From Ciona savignyi (Eukaryota > Chordata > Ascidiacea > Phlebobranchia > Cionidae), in assembly GCA_000149265.1 (NCBI GenBank), contig CH003264.1, forward strand, positions 1,032,314 through 1,096,313: a DNA stretch of 64,000 nucleotides, given 5' to 3'. Below are positions 9,693 to 22,000 of the stretch, one piece after another. The position numbers were made by a program, and so were the translations under genes. Below the pieces are notes generated by a model. The model had not been told where the DNA came from, ran no database searches, and saw only the letters and a list, made by a program, of their open reading frames with translations. The first letter of the stretch is position 1. Every line of letters starts with the position of its first letter.

Positions 9693-12600
9693 TCATGGGG
9701 AAACGGCCCGAATTTCATTTGTGTCACTATCGATTATAAGCTTTACCCGACTTCGGGGGGATTGAACACTGTGGTGGTGTTTATCAAAGAGTTGTGATGT
9801 GATATGGTTGGCCTCATTTAGAACATTACCACCATTTTCCATAAGTTGACGACCAGACATGTATCTCCAATATGGGAATTGGTTTCTATCGAACATGGTT
9901 TCCTTAGGCTGTGGTACACCCATCATACTGTGTCTGCCGAAGTATTTCTTCCATTTGCTAACCAGTTCATTTTCAACAACATCAGCAACATATGATGACC
10001 TGACTACTGCAGGAGTTGTTCTTGCACTGTGGTCTTTATTGGAAATGACTTTCATTATGTGGTTCAGCTTCTGGTCAACGTTTTTAAGGTAACTTTCAAG
10101 TTCCTGCTGATTGTTTGTCTTATTTGCTGTAGCATAATGTGGAATGTTTCTGGAATAAGATTGTTGCTGAAATCTTGCACTCTTGGGATCATTTGTTTTT
10201 TGATCAAACCACCTTTCATAGCCAACTTCTTCATTTGGCCTATTTAAAACTTGGTCGTTATTCGTAAATGGTTCTCTTTCTAGACTTGACTTTAATTCGC
10301 CAAGCAGTTGCCTTGTTGCATTACTCTGTGCTTCGTGATCAGCTTCGCGAATAGTTTTGGACCATGAAAGTCCTCTAATACTGTCTTTCGACGTCTGCTG
10401 GTGATGTAAAAACTCCTTTGCTTTCTGTATTTCTTCTTGCTGTTTTTGCCAAGCGTTCTTTGGCAATTCGGAAAAAAATTGTGAATTAGGTGGTGGACTG
10501 GAGAGTCCATTTGGAGCTGAAGCAGACTTGTGAATAGAATTTGCATAACCATTGACTTGTGGCTCCAAATCTTCTACTTTTAGATTTTCCAAATTATTGG
10601 TCACTGATCTCGGAGTTTGTGTTTGTATTTGAAGATTTTCAATCATTTTTCTTAAACTATCTTGCTGAGTTTTTAACTTTTGAATTTCCTCATTCACAAC
10701 TGAAGCATTTGAATCTTTAACCTCCAAAGGATTTGATTGACTACTTGGTGCAGACATTACATCATGACTTGCAATAGATCGCTTCTGCAGGTTCAATTCT
10801 ACATTTCCAATCCTCTTTTGTTCATTTTCCAACTGTGACCTTCGCAAGTTTAGCATCTCCTGGTCATTTCTCAATTCATCAAGTGCAACTTTGTACTTTG
10901 TTCTTTCAGCCTCAAATTTGCTGTTGTTCTCATTCCTTAATATTTCAAGCTCAGCATCAAGTTCCCTTTTTAGATTGGTTCCGCAGCAGACTGACTTGTT
11001 CATGATACTCAGCATTGTTCCTCTCTTGAAGTTTTCTCATTCTTTCTTCATGGTTTTGCTTGATTTCTTGTAATTCTCTTTTGTGTTCCTCATGCAGCTG
11101 TTGGGTTTTATCATTCAGTACATGCCGAAGGTTGACTTCTTGTTCACTACTGACGGCACTCGCCATCCGCTTATTATCCTTTAACTGTTGCTTCTCTTCT
11201 TCATGAACTTCCTCCAATCTGATACGTAAGGAATGCAGTTCAGCTTCTTGATTTTCTTTCATTTGATCACAAAGCTTACGCCTCTCTTCAGTTAAAGTTT
11301 TCTGCAATTCATAAATAGCTTCGTCAGTTTCTTTTCGTTGAACCTCCTCAATCTCTTTTAATTTAATTCTTTTGTCATCTTCCAATTCCTCTTTTTTTGC
11401 AGAAAGTTCCTTTTTAAGTTCCATCATCATTTCATCTAAATCAGATTTATTTTCTTTCGTTCGGTATTCTAGATCAGCTTCGTTAATTTTTGATTTGCTT
11501 TCCTGTTTTATTTTGCCAATTTCCGCCTCAGTTTCCGAACGAATCCTCTGCTGCATTCGGATCAATTCCGTGCTTTGTTTTTCCTTTAAATGTGCTTCCT
11601 CCTCCAGTATTTCATCTTCTACTTTCCTCCTTAGCATTTCAATATCTTCTAGTTTCTTCTTTTGAAGTTTAGATTTTTCATTCTCAATTTCTTTTTCTAT
11701 AGTCATTTTTAGCTCTTCCAACGCATTTTCCTTTTCTGTTTCCAAATTCTTCATTTTAACGTCAACTTCTTTTTCTGGTAAGGCTGCTTTTTCACTCTCA
11801 GAATCACTGTCAGATGAAATTGTTGGCAATGAGGCAGATTTTAGTGATTCTAAACCATACATTCTTTTCTCCGCTGCACGTGCCGCTGCCTCACCTGGTT
11901 GCGGGTTGTGCTGCATCTTCCTTTCAATCACAGGCTCTTTGAGACCATTACCTGTAGTTAAATACACTCCAAGTTCAGATTTCTTTTCGGGTGTCTGATC
12001 CGGAACAGGTTCAAGTTCATTAATATCCATGACATGACCAAAGTCATTAGAATTTTTACCAACACTGCTTTCCAACTCATCTGAATTTGAAGAAATGATC
12101 ATTTTATCCATCTCATCTTTAATCTCCTCTGAATCTTCCTCAGATGCTTGATACTCCAGAGCAGTTTGCTCAAGATCTTTTGTCTCCAGGTTATCCAAGT
12201 TAATCCTCCCTGCGTCAAAGGTACTTCCTAAAGAACTACCCGTCAGTCCCAAAGGGTCAGGTTGCTTTGACAATGGCGACAGAGATGCTAATCCAGCACC
12301 AGTACTGTTAATACCAGGAATAGAGGAAGCTCTAGGACCTACTCCCTTTAAAGGAGCAAGCCCACCTGATAAAGCTCCAATGCTCACTGATCCACCTAAA
12401 GGCCCCAGAGAACCAACCGATCCAAGTGAGTCATTTAACTTTAAAGGATTTAATTGTCCAGAAAGTTTTGGTGGTGCTAGTTCTAGTGTTTTATCCTTTT
12501 TCTTCTTCTTTTTAGTAGATTTTCCATCTTTATCCTTCTTTTTTCCGGTTGCATTAGCAGGCTGTGTCGATTGTTTTAAAACCTTTTTCTGTCTTTCTTC

Positions 12601-12876
12601 TACCACCATTGCGCGATAAAACTCATCACAAGGATGATCCCAGATGCTATCTCCATTTTCAAAATTGAAATAATAAATATCTCCATTGGTGTCTTGACAT
12701 GGTTTCCAGTTTGGTGGTAGAGGAGCATTTATTCCTTCTTTTGCAATCCACATTAGAGAAGCATCCTCCTCAGGATCTAGGCCGATGACTCTGGCATATT
12801 CTTGAACTTCTTCTTCCAATGGGACATAATTCTCATCATAATCTTCTTCCAGGACCAACTGCTCACTCATCATCAT
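9693..12876 (-). CDS. CEP164: Centrosomal protein CEP164, intronless, with +1 frameshift
   Basis: CEP164 builds distal appendages of the mother centriole and recruits TTBK2 and ciliary vesicles to start ciliogenesis. The N-terminus is strongly conserved: [43 protein letters not shown] and a WW domain (W57 and W79, then DHP). A Lys-rich stretch, a low-complexity Leu/Gly/Ser region and a very long charged coiled coil follow (about residues 375 to 750). The C-terminal block [13 protein letters not shown] with YMSGRQL matches the family's end. The first frame runs 12876-10957 and the rest 11015-9693. They overlap and join only if one A is removed from the A5 run (T5 on +, 10967-10971). The total is about 1060 codons, against about 1460 in human. 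No intron can repair the break. It may be an assembly error, polymorphism or decay. Confidence 0.93.
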
Positions 12877-14169
12877 AGTGGTTACAGACTATAAAAAAGT
12901 CCACACTGAAATATCATTTATCAGTTCGTTTAATCCAATGCACTAAAATATAAAGCAATTTTATGTATTACATATACTGATAAATTTATGTAAATGTGTT
13001 ATTTTGTCAATGTTATAAAAAGTTGGTGAAGTCACCAGGCCTGACTTGAATGAAGGGGAATTGTTTTAACATCATCTTGGTAGGTGAAAAAACTACAGGA
13101 TGCTATCATACATATGCAAGTAATAATCAGATTATCTTATGCCAACAAACACTCAGATCGCAGCTGTGCAAAATACAATTTTGCAAATTTGAAGTAAGGG
13201 TATGCATAGTTTACTTAACTACCGGGGTACCTTTAGTCGGAATTATAAAAAATCTAATTATAAAACATTTTAATTTCAGTATGGTCAATGGTTTTTGATA
13301 TAATCTTGTCTGTGTAACAGTACCATTAAAACGTCTACTTGCATTGTTGCTATTTTTATTTTTTTATTATTTTAAAACAAACCATACAGTATTTTATATT
13401 TTTAATGATTTTTTAAATTTTGGCTTGCATTTTCGTTCGTTTGTGAATGCACATGTCATGTTTCACACCGACTGTTACTGGTTCCCTTAAATTGTGCTGT
13501 TTTATTGTGCAATGTGTACGTCATATAGAAGTATTTCAAATAGCGGCTATAGTCCCTGTACTAAAGCAGACATAGTCGTACTGTTTTTTAATATTAACTA
13601 TTATAACCTTTAAACAGTCAGAATTTATTTTAATGACGACCTATAAGCAAATCAATTAACACTATCTATATTCCAGCTGAAATCAATCAAACAATTAAAT
13701 ATTCTAAATTTTATGTCATGCAACTGTTATTACCATAGAAAACATAAAACCACATAGAAATCATATTTCTATCTTATTTCATGCACGTGACAATCTGAGC
13801 ACAAATTACAACTGAGTAATCCAAAAGTGTTTATGTGCGATTAGCCGATTACTGTTGAGCGGCATATCACAATTTGCAATAATTAACTTGTGTTGTAACG
13901 TATGCTATACGTTAGGTTAGTTGGATTAAGGTCAGGATAGCGCGCCGCACCGTCCTAATGCCAAATTTGATTTGAAAACAAGGCGCATTTTCGTCGAAAA
14001 TTATCGTAGTTTAACTAATTTATTTTAATAGATGAATGCCACATTGTTCTACTAAATAATTATATGATAAAAAAAAAATCAAATTGAATATTTTTTTACT
14101 TCATAAAATTTGCTTTTTAGGACGATTCCTAGTATTTTGCTTAGACTACTGTAAATATTTTAATAAACT
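12877..14169. promoter_or_regulatory. Shared bidirectional upstream region of CEP164 and PNO1
   Basis: This 1.3-kb region separates two divergently transcribed intronless genes and so should contain both promoters. It is AT-rich with no TATA box I can defend. A lone splice acceptor precedes each ATG: 12889-12891 for CEP164 and 14119-14120 for PNO1. This suggests leader exons or trans-splicing. A small GC-rich patch at 13938-13955 (AGCGCGCCGCACCG) stands out. The 82-codon ORF at 13050-13298 looks like chance. Confidence 0.4.
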
Positions 14170-14868
14170 ATGGATACTGTCCCGGACTCATCAGAGAATC
14201 AAAATACAAACTTTACCGTTGTTCAATCGCGGAAGCGTAAATTGAAAGCTGCCAACATGGAGACAGAAGACTCCAAAAGACCTCATTTTCCAAGTATTAG
14301 TGGTGAGAAGTTATTATCCGGGAAATCAAGTTTTCGCAAAATACCAATCCCATCAAATAGATACACACCCCTAAAAGAAAATTGGATGAAGATTTACACC
14401 CCGATTGTTGAAAACCTGCGTCTTCAAATTCGATTTAATCTAAAAAGTAGAAATGTAGAATTACAAACTAGTCCTGAGACGACTGATATTGGATCTCTGC
14501 AAAGAGCAGCAGATTTTGTGAAGGCATTTGTTTTGGGGTTCTCTGTCGAGGATTCTCTCGCTTTGGTTCGATTGGATGAACTCTTTCTTGAATCTTTCCA
14601 AGTAACAGATGTTAAGAGACTTAAGGGCGATCATCTATCAAGAGCTATCGGTCGTGTTGCTGGCTCTGGTGGCCGGACCAAGTTCACCATAGAAAATGTT
14701 ACAAAAACTCGAATTGTGCTGGCTGATACCCATATTCATATTCTAGGATCATATCAAAACATTCGCCTGGCTCGAACTGCAATTTGTAATTTAATATTAG
14801 GTAGCCCACCTTCTAAAGTGTATGGTAACATGCGTGCAGTTGCCAGTCGCAGTGTTGAAAGGTTTTAA
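14170..14868 (+). CDS. PNO1: RNA-binding protein PNO1 (Dim2)
   Basis: PNO1 is a KH-domain assembly factor of the pre-40S ribosome. It works with the endonuclease NOB1 at the 3' end of 18S rRNA in nucleolus and cytoplasm. The single exon gives 232 residues, close to the usual 230-250. A variable charged N-terminus is followed by FRKIPIPSNRYTPLKENWMK, the first (degenerate) KH region, then DVKRLKGDHLSRAIGRVAG, the canonical KH segment GRTKFTIENVTKTRIVLAD and IHILGSYQNIRLAR, ending in NLILGSPPSKVYGNMR. The first ATG was chosen because upstream sequence has stops. The gene is intronless, whereas vertebrate orthologues have several introns. A poly(A) signal follows closely. Confidence 0.96.
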   Translation: MDTVPDSSENQNTNFTVVQSRKRKLKAANMETEDSKRPHFPSISGEKLLSGKSSFRKIPIPSNRYTPLKENWMKIYTPIVENLRLQIRFNLKSRNVELQTSPETTDIGSLQRAADFVKAFVLGFSVEDSLALVRLDELFLESFQVTDVKRLKGDHLSRAIGRVAGSGGRTKFTIENVTKTRIVLADTHIHILGSYQNIRLARTAICNLILGSPPSKVYGNMRAVASRSVERF

Positions 14869-14884
14869 TCTAACCTAAAAAAAC

Positions 14885-14890
14885 AATAAA
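14885..14890 (+). terminator. Poly(A) signal of PNO1
   Basis: AATAAA lies 17 bp after the PNO1 stop, giving a very short 3' UTR as for PSMB3. The rest of the interval to the MEAK7 start (14891-15265) shows only AT-rich sequence and a splice acceptor at 15243-15244. Confidence 0.6.
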
Positions 14891-15265
14891 AATAATATAG
14901 ATGAGCATGTTACTTGTTCTTTGCCTTTCCTGTTTTTGGCGACTTTTTATGTTCATAATCATAGATCACTTGGATGATGGTATGATAATGTAGGGACACT
15001 ATTTTCTCACCAATTCACCACCAAACATGTAAAACAAAACCTGTTATTCACAACATATTTCGATTTGAAAAAAGCAGAAATGGTACCACTAAGTGAAATT
15101 CAGCCGGTGATTCTTTATTAATGAAGTCCTATTGTGTTATTGTTGAAGACATTTATTAGCAAACAACATTAGTTGAAATTACTACTTCCTAAAGTAATGT
15201 GGTTAATCCTCCCTAGGTAACTTGCAGTTTTGTATATAATGCAGATATAACTAATAGTGCATAAA

Positions 15266-18200
15266 ATGGGACAAAGTCATAGCAAAGTAGACCAATCGGA
15301 TTCAGGAGAATATGTAAAGTTGTTGTCTTCATCTGAGGTCCATTCTTTAAAAGAGTTGTTGAAATTGAATGAAAGTACTTCAGGGGATCTTAAGGCATGT
15401 CTGGAAAATTTAAAGGTGATTTATTTTTAATTTAAAAAATTATATTGTAGTCCCAGTTTAAACCTTTAATTAGAGCATACTTTTCTTCTTAGTGTAACTA
15501 GGTTTACAAAGATGAGTGCTCATAAGGGCTGTGCATATTACCTTGAATCTGATGAAGAAAATTAATTGACCGGTTAACGGTTTTTCAGGAATTGCATACA
15601 GTTTAAAATTGTGGTTCACTAAAATCTAAATCTGTCCAAATGTATATTGGTTTAAATTAAAGAGCCATCGAAAGTAATGTAGAATAGTAGAGTTGAAAAC
15701 TGCACAGTAATTGGGTTAACCCGTAAAATATTGCATAGTCCAAATGCTCATGTCCAGTTGTGGGAAAATGTAATGGCCAGTGAAATATGTGCATTTCTCA
15801 GAATTCCCTGTCTTAACAGTTTGGATATAAACCTAACCTGCAGGGTGACGATTGGGATACTTTATGTTAGGAAGCATAGAATAGGGATGTTGATGTGTTT
15901 TGTCCATTAAGGTTCCAACATCAATGCCTTAGCCCATTTTATAATTAATAAGTGGTTGATTTTAAACAATCAACCTTCTTCAATACTCCGACATGATGAT
16001 TTTCAGTTACTATTAAAAAGCTTATTTTCTCCTTATTACAAATTCCTCAGAAGAAACAATTTATACCTTCATGATTTCTAATGAATTAGCATACCATATA
16101 TATATTCCAATTTATTTTCTCTAAAATTATCAAATCATACTTTTTTGAAATGTATAATGAAGTACAATTAAATATATAAATGTGAAACTTGATGTTTTTC
16201 GATAGGTTCACCTTTTGAAGTTCTTTACGGAAAAGAGAGCTGGCCAAATAATGTCATTTCTTGAAATTCATTGCTCTTCACCAGATACTCAAGTGAATTG
16301 TGGCAATTTGTTGTTAAATGAGATTGCTAAAATCACCAAGGGTGGCCAACCTCAAATTGCAGAATTTGTTTATCAGATATTAAGTCCATGTGAGGATGAT
16401 TTGGCAATTGTTGACTTAAAAAAGGTAAAAGAAACATTCCCATGATTCTATTTGGATAAGAAGGATGTTAGTGTGTCAATTTCATCCTGGCACATGGTAA
16501 AATGGCATTGAAGGACGTATCCATGATTACTGTCTAAAAACTGGCACTTACGATCTGAAGCTATTACAGTGCGTTGTATATTATGGATAAACTACTACTG
16601 TTTAAGTTCACTCCATTACTCCATTGGGTTCAGATAATGTCGGCAAAGTGCCTTGTCTAATAATATAACTAATGGACTGGCAGCAATCAATTTTAATCCT
16701 AAACCTTTGCCTGTAAGGCTATTCCCACTAAGCTATTTGGCAAGATAGGACAGGATACTTAATTTTTATTCTCGGGACACATATTTTACCCAGCAGATTG
16801 TTTTGATCAGACAACCGGTGTCTGCAGATGCCGATGCCCTTATCATTTGAGCTAACTGGTCGGATTAACCAGTAACCAGTATACTTATGAAAAGATTAAC
16901 CATATTAAAAAAATACAAACAGCATCTTGTAAAGACTTAAAAAAATACAAAAAGCATCTCTCTTTAGTTTCTTCCACTTTCACTACATTTAGAACTTTAC
17001 CATGATTTATCATTTAAAACACTTTTCCTAGTTCTGTGAAGAAGCACTGAGTTGTATTGACCACAATTCAATCAAACGCTTTGGAATTTCAAAGGAATCG
17101 AATGGGAGATTTTTTGCCAGACTGACAACCAACAGTGAACACTTAGACATTGAAAAACTGAACAAAATCCTCCATGATTCACCTTTATTGGTTGAGCTGC
17201 TGTCTCATGCTTGTCAAAATGTGTTTTTCGGCAAAACAGATTTTGTAACCAAGGTAGTCTAACTAAAATATGAATCTTTCCTCTGCGCACAATGTTTAAT
17301 TTTGTTTCTTTTAGGAACTTTTTGGTTCGATTCCAGTTTTCCTGCCCGACCTTGAAATTCCAGGAAAGTTCAACGTTACACCTGAATCAAGTATTCTAGA
17401 AGCTTCTGATTTAATATTTCTCAACTCCAACCTTCCACTTACTCTTCAACATAAATGGAGATTCCTGTACTCAACAAGTTTCCAAGGAGAAAGCTTTTCC
17501 AAGTTGTCCTCAGAAATCATAAACAAAGGACCAGTTGTGATAGTAGTAAGGGAGGCAGCAGGAAATGTTTTCGGTGGTTTTATATCATCATCTCTGAGTT
17601 TTAGCTCCCAGTTTCAAGGTATACCAATTTGCATTCTATTTTTTTTAATTTATAGATGAATCCACCGTGGCAACAGTTTTTTGTTCCAGGTTCAGAAACT
17701 TCTTTCCTTTTTACGATGAAACCCAAGTTAGAAGTTTTTAACACAACTGGCTACAATGATCACTACGCTTACCTCAACATTGGGCAAGAAACCATGCCCA
17801 ACGGAATTGTAATATATATTTGTATATAAATGGGTGGATAGTGTGATTAATTCCATATACTTAGTTTTAAAATTAAATATTCTTTGATTGGATTGACTTG
17901 AGTGTGGATTTGTTATGTAGTCAGTTGTGTTTTCATAAGTCACATCAATTTTTGTTAATTTACTCAAATCCTTGCCATTGAATATTTAGGGTTTGGGAGG
18001 TCAACACGAATATTATGGATTGTGGTTGAGCTCTGATTTCGGGAAAGGCCACAGTAAAGCTAAACCGAAATGTACAACCTACGAAAGCCCCCAGTTATCT
18101 TGCGAGGACACATTTTCAATTGATGCTCTGGAGGTGTGGGGTGTTGGGGATGAGCCCATCCAAGATGAGGATGAAGAGGAGGTAATGCGGATTGGAACAA

Positions 18201-18711
18201 AATATTTACTCGCACTTTCAAATCTGTTTAATTGGGTTTTATGGTGCCGTATATGTTCTAAATATTTTTTCATTTATTTTGTTTTTCGATAGCTGCTTTT
18301 TCTCACTTGCCCTTTGATATATTTTAAGTACGTTTCTTTAATTATTGTTTTTAATAGAATGTAAAAAATAAACTAAATAATTGTGCAGCTTCTTTAAATA
18401 TTGCAAGGATTCAACATGGATGGGTTTAAAATCGTCTGGCTTTCTGAATCTTTGCAAATTCCTTAATATAAAGCCTGTGACGTGCCTTGCCCAAGCACAC
18501 CTTCTTAAAGTCCCCCAAAAAGCTTTGTATTACATTACAGAGTGGAACAAGTGTAATTGACAAGAATCCCGATGCTGTTGCTATTCTGAGAATAGCAGGC
18601 AAAGAAAGAGTGAGTGAAGGATTCCGTGACAGTGAAGCAGCTTCAAGTTCAATGCCAGATACCATTGAACTACACACTTCCCATGATCCAATGGATTACC
18701 CTGGACCATAA
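15266..18711 (+). CDS. MEAK7: MTOR-associated protein MEAK7 (TLDc domain)
   Basis: MEAK7 (TLDC1) is a lysosome-associated TLDc protein reported to support an alternative mTOR signalling branch. Exons: 15266-15415, 16206-16424, 17032-17253, 17315-17618, 17690-17808, 17990-18181, 18541-18711. They join to 458 codons, against 456 in human. The N-terminus MGQSHSK fits an N-myristoylation signal, as in the orthologue. The TLDc domain is visible as LPLTLQHKWRFLYSTS, QGESFSKLSSEII, GPVVIVVREAAGNVFGGFIS, NTTGYNDHYAYLNIGQ, GLGGQHEYYGLW, DFGKGHSKAKPKCTTYESPQ and LEVWGVGDE. The C-terminal exon (NPDAVAILRIAGKERVSEGF) matches the vertebrate tail. Intron 2 holds a SINE-like fragment. Confidence 0.95.
16688..16735 (-). 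repeat. tRNA-derived SINE-like fragment in MEAK7 intron 2
   Basis: On the minus strand an A box TAGCTTAGTGGGAATAG (16735-16719) is followed after 13 bp by a B-box-like GGTTTAGGATTAAAATTG (16705-16688). The arrangement resembles a decayed tRNA gene head of a SINE; the body probably extends toward 16560. A second A-box-like TAGCTCAAATGATAAGGGC occurs near 16835-16853 on the same strand. Confidence 0.45.
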
Positions 18712-19000
18712 ATGTACTAGCTGTGTCCTAATCTTTTGTGCAATATTTATACATCTTCAAATTCAAATGATTGCAATAGATTTTTCATCTTTTCTCAAAA
18801 GTGTGTCATTGCGTGGTGTGCACTTATGCGAGTAAGTCTTCTTTGTAGTCAACAATAATACAAGAAAATCACATAACGTCACTGTAATAGTTGAAAAATA
18901 ATAACCAAGCAGCAAAAAGTAATAGAAGCATTTAAAATCAATTCCATTTAATGCACGGTTATAACTCATTTGCTGTTTATCGTTTACAAATATATCTTTG

Positions 19001-22000
19001 CTATTCCCACTCGGTGGTTCCAGGTGGTTTTGATGTGAGATCATACAGGACCCGGGATATGCCAGGAACCGATTTGATGTTTTTAGCCATCTCTAGCACC
19101 ACTTCCTCTGGGATGTGCTTTCCAGGTTGAGCAGCAAGTCCAGTCATGAAGTCGTTGGTAATAAAAGGTCGAAGGACAACCGAGCGCTGACAAGAAGGTC
19201 CTCGGCATAGAGTGTCTCGATCAAAATGTAAAGGAATAAGAACAACTGGCATCTAAAAAAAATTGAATTTCTTAAAGTATACATATTACAATATTGGAGC
19301 TTTGGGAATTACATTTCTGCCTAAAGTATCGAAATTAGTCGATAGCTAGTACAGTGTGTTCTTGGGCAGGGCAGTAAGAAGACATCGTTTGAACCCAGTT
19401 TGAAGTTTTATTAAAACTGAAGGGACGTCTCAATCATACACAATGCAATAGCTCTATTAATCCAACATGAACTGTTACCTGTTAAATATGCTCTCCTTTT
19501 TGACTCACCTTCAATATAGGCAAAATTTTATATTTTTCTAATAGTCAAAACATGCAATAGCTTTAAATATGCAGACAGAGTTACATTAAGCAAACATTTT
19601 ACTCACAATTGGAGTACAACTAACCATTAGCCCTTATTCCCCATCAAAATAGTTTATGCATAAAGCAAAGTGATCAATTGGTAAAAAATGGCATAAGGAT
19701 ATTGACTGACAAATTGTTATTACCTGACTTATTTTGTTCACTACATTGTGTTGCGCCAGAACTGAGTGAGCAATATTGTCACACTGACGTAATGTAGAGA
19801 GAACGTTGAACGACAATATTGTGGGTGTCACATCCTAAAACAGCAATGATAAAGCAAGTATATATACCAAATAATCCATTAAAATAAACAGGGTAACTGA
19901 ATTAGAAGTAATGAGTTAAAATAAAACTGATAAACAGAATCACAACAAAGAGCAGTTTAAACTTACTTGAATTTGGTCATTAACTGCTTCACCAAATATG
20001 TAGGTTATTCGATTAACATTATGACAAATACGAGGTATTGTTTTTGCCATGAAAAACAGGGTTTCCCAGTCTGGTTTTGCCTCAGCAGAAGACAAACCAA
20101 CAACATAACTGTATGTACGGCAGTCTCCCTGAAATGTTGGCCACTTTATACATTGCTTTATGAATAAAAGTTGTTTTGTTTTACAGCTAATAGTTTGATT
20201 TAATGCATATATGATATGTATTAAATAATAGGTCTAAAGTTGTGCAACTTTACACCTAAGCTAAATGCAGAAAGGTGGTACTTTATTATTACCTGCACTC
20301 CGACACTTTTAATAGGCAACAATACTGCTTTCATTTGAAAGCGGTCTGTGTATTTACGCAGCATTTCACGTTCTTCTTCAGATGTGATAACTGCATGGAT
20401 TTTCTGTAACAATACCATAAAGCTGCTATTATAAATGTTTATTAAGAAAAAAAAACATAATATAGGATAAGTTGTTTTATCACTGTGAATGGCAAAATAC
20501 AATAGGGGTTAGCACACCGGTGACCAGATTTACTTTTGATCACCATGCTATTGTTGTACCGATATATAATTAAGTTTTTTCAGTTTTATTACAATCAAAT
20601 AACCCACTGGGCTGATGCAATGTCCGCTAAAGCTAACAAGCGGAGCAAAAATGAATAAGCAACACATAATGTAAAGATAAACCTTTAAAACAGTTTTTAA
20701 CCACCGGTGGAATTTTATTTTAGTGGGTTTTTCTTTTTTTACTTTAATCTTATAAAGCCAGCTTCCCTCTCAGTTTTAGGCCAAGCTTGCACACCTTTAT
20801 TTAAGGTTTTTATGTTATTACTATTGACTTAAAAAGGTTCTCTGCTGCAATTTAATTTGCTTAATGTAAGGTTTAACTGCCTATCACTATTTCTCCCATT
20901 ATGTGATATGTATTTACCGACATGTTTTTAACTACCGTTGTTTCCTGCCTACTCTTTTTTTTAAATAAGTATTCTTTAATGTAAAGAACTAAGAAAGCAG
21001 TTCAAAAAAACCCAAACCTGTAGTAATGCATGGGGCTTGTTGATTGAATGGCAGTAACCTGAGAGCAGTCTCAGTAATGTTTGCGTTTGGGAAAATTCCG
21101 GACATAAAAATGCTTCTTCTGCACAGATGACTCTGATTGCCAACCCTGGTCCAGGAAAAGGGTGTCTGTAACAAAAAACATACTAAAAAGTTGCTATTTT
21201 TGGTTGGACAAGCATTCTACCTCATAAGAGTATCTTCAGGAAGACCAAGTTGTCGTCCTAGAATGCGGACTTCATCTTTGTGGAAGTCCTGCAGAGGCTC
21301 AAGCACTCTTCCTCTTGCTCTTAACGCCCGGACAAGTTCAGTATCGTTGTGATGCGTCTTTATTGCATCAGCATTTGAACTTACAAGCTTGGATGCTGAT
21401 TCAATTAGATCAGGTCTCAGAGTCCCTGGGATATTGATTTCCGGTAATGACATGTCTCTAAAGATTTTTTTATCAAATTCTTTAGGACTTTTTTACAGAG
21501 TTAATAGGCTAAGACACTAAAATATGGTTAACTTGATTTAATTTGCTGTTTGGCATTTTCATCACAAGTAGTATATGTTATCAAAGAATATTATGAAATT
21601 ATCATTAACTGTATGATTTTTCCATGCCCTACCTTGAGCAAGAAAGCAGTCATCTATGGTTAGACCTATTGCATGAGCTTCATAATCAACAATTTTCATA
21701 AATGTATCTCCGATTATCTTTCGTTTCTCTTCGGGGAACAAGGTTTGAGAAAGAACTCGAGATATCACCTGAGCAAATTAGTTTAGGGTGGAAATTGGAA
21801 AAATGTATAAAAAACTTCATGTAAATATGTAGAGTAAAACTGGCAGGACGAATTATACTAGTTAAAGTATACAAATATACTACCATTTGGTACCATTCGT
21901 TAATTAATTCTACCTCCTGCTAAAAATAACAGATCTACATTTACCTTTCGTTCTTTTCCTTTGGCATGTTTGACATGCAATGTAGTCGTACTGTTGTAAA

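Noticed and set aside
10957..11015. A mini-intron to explain the CEP164 frame change
   Set aside because: The only GT...AG pair here (GTCAGT to AAAAAG) is about 30 bp, too short to splice, and its removal is a multiple of three, so it would not fix the frame.
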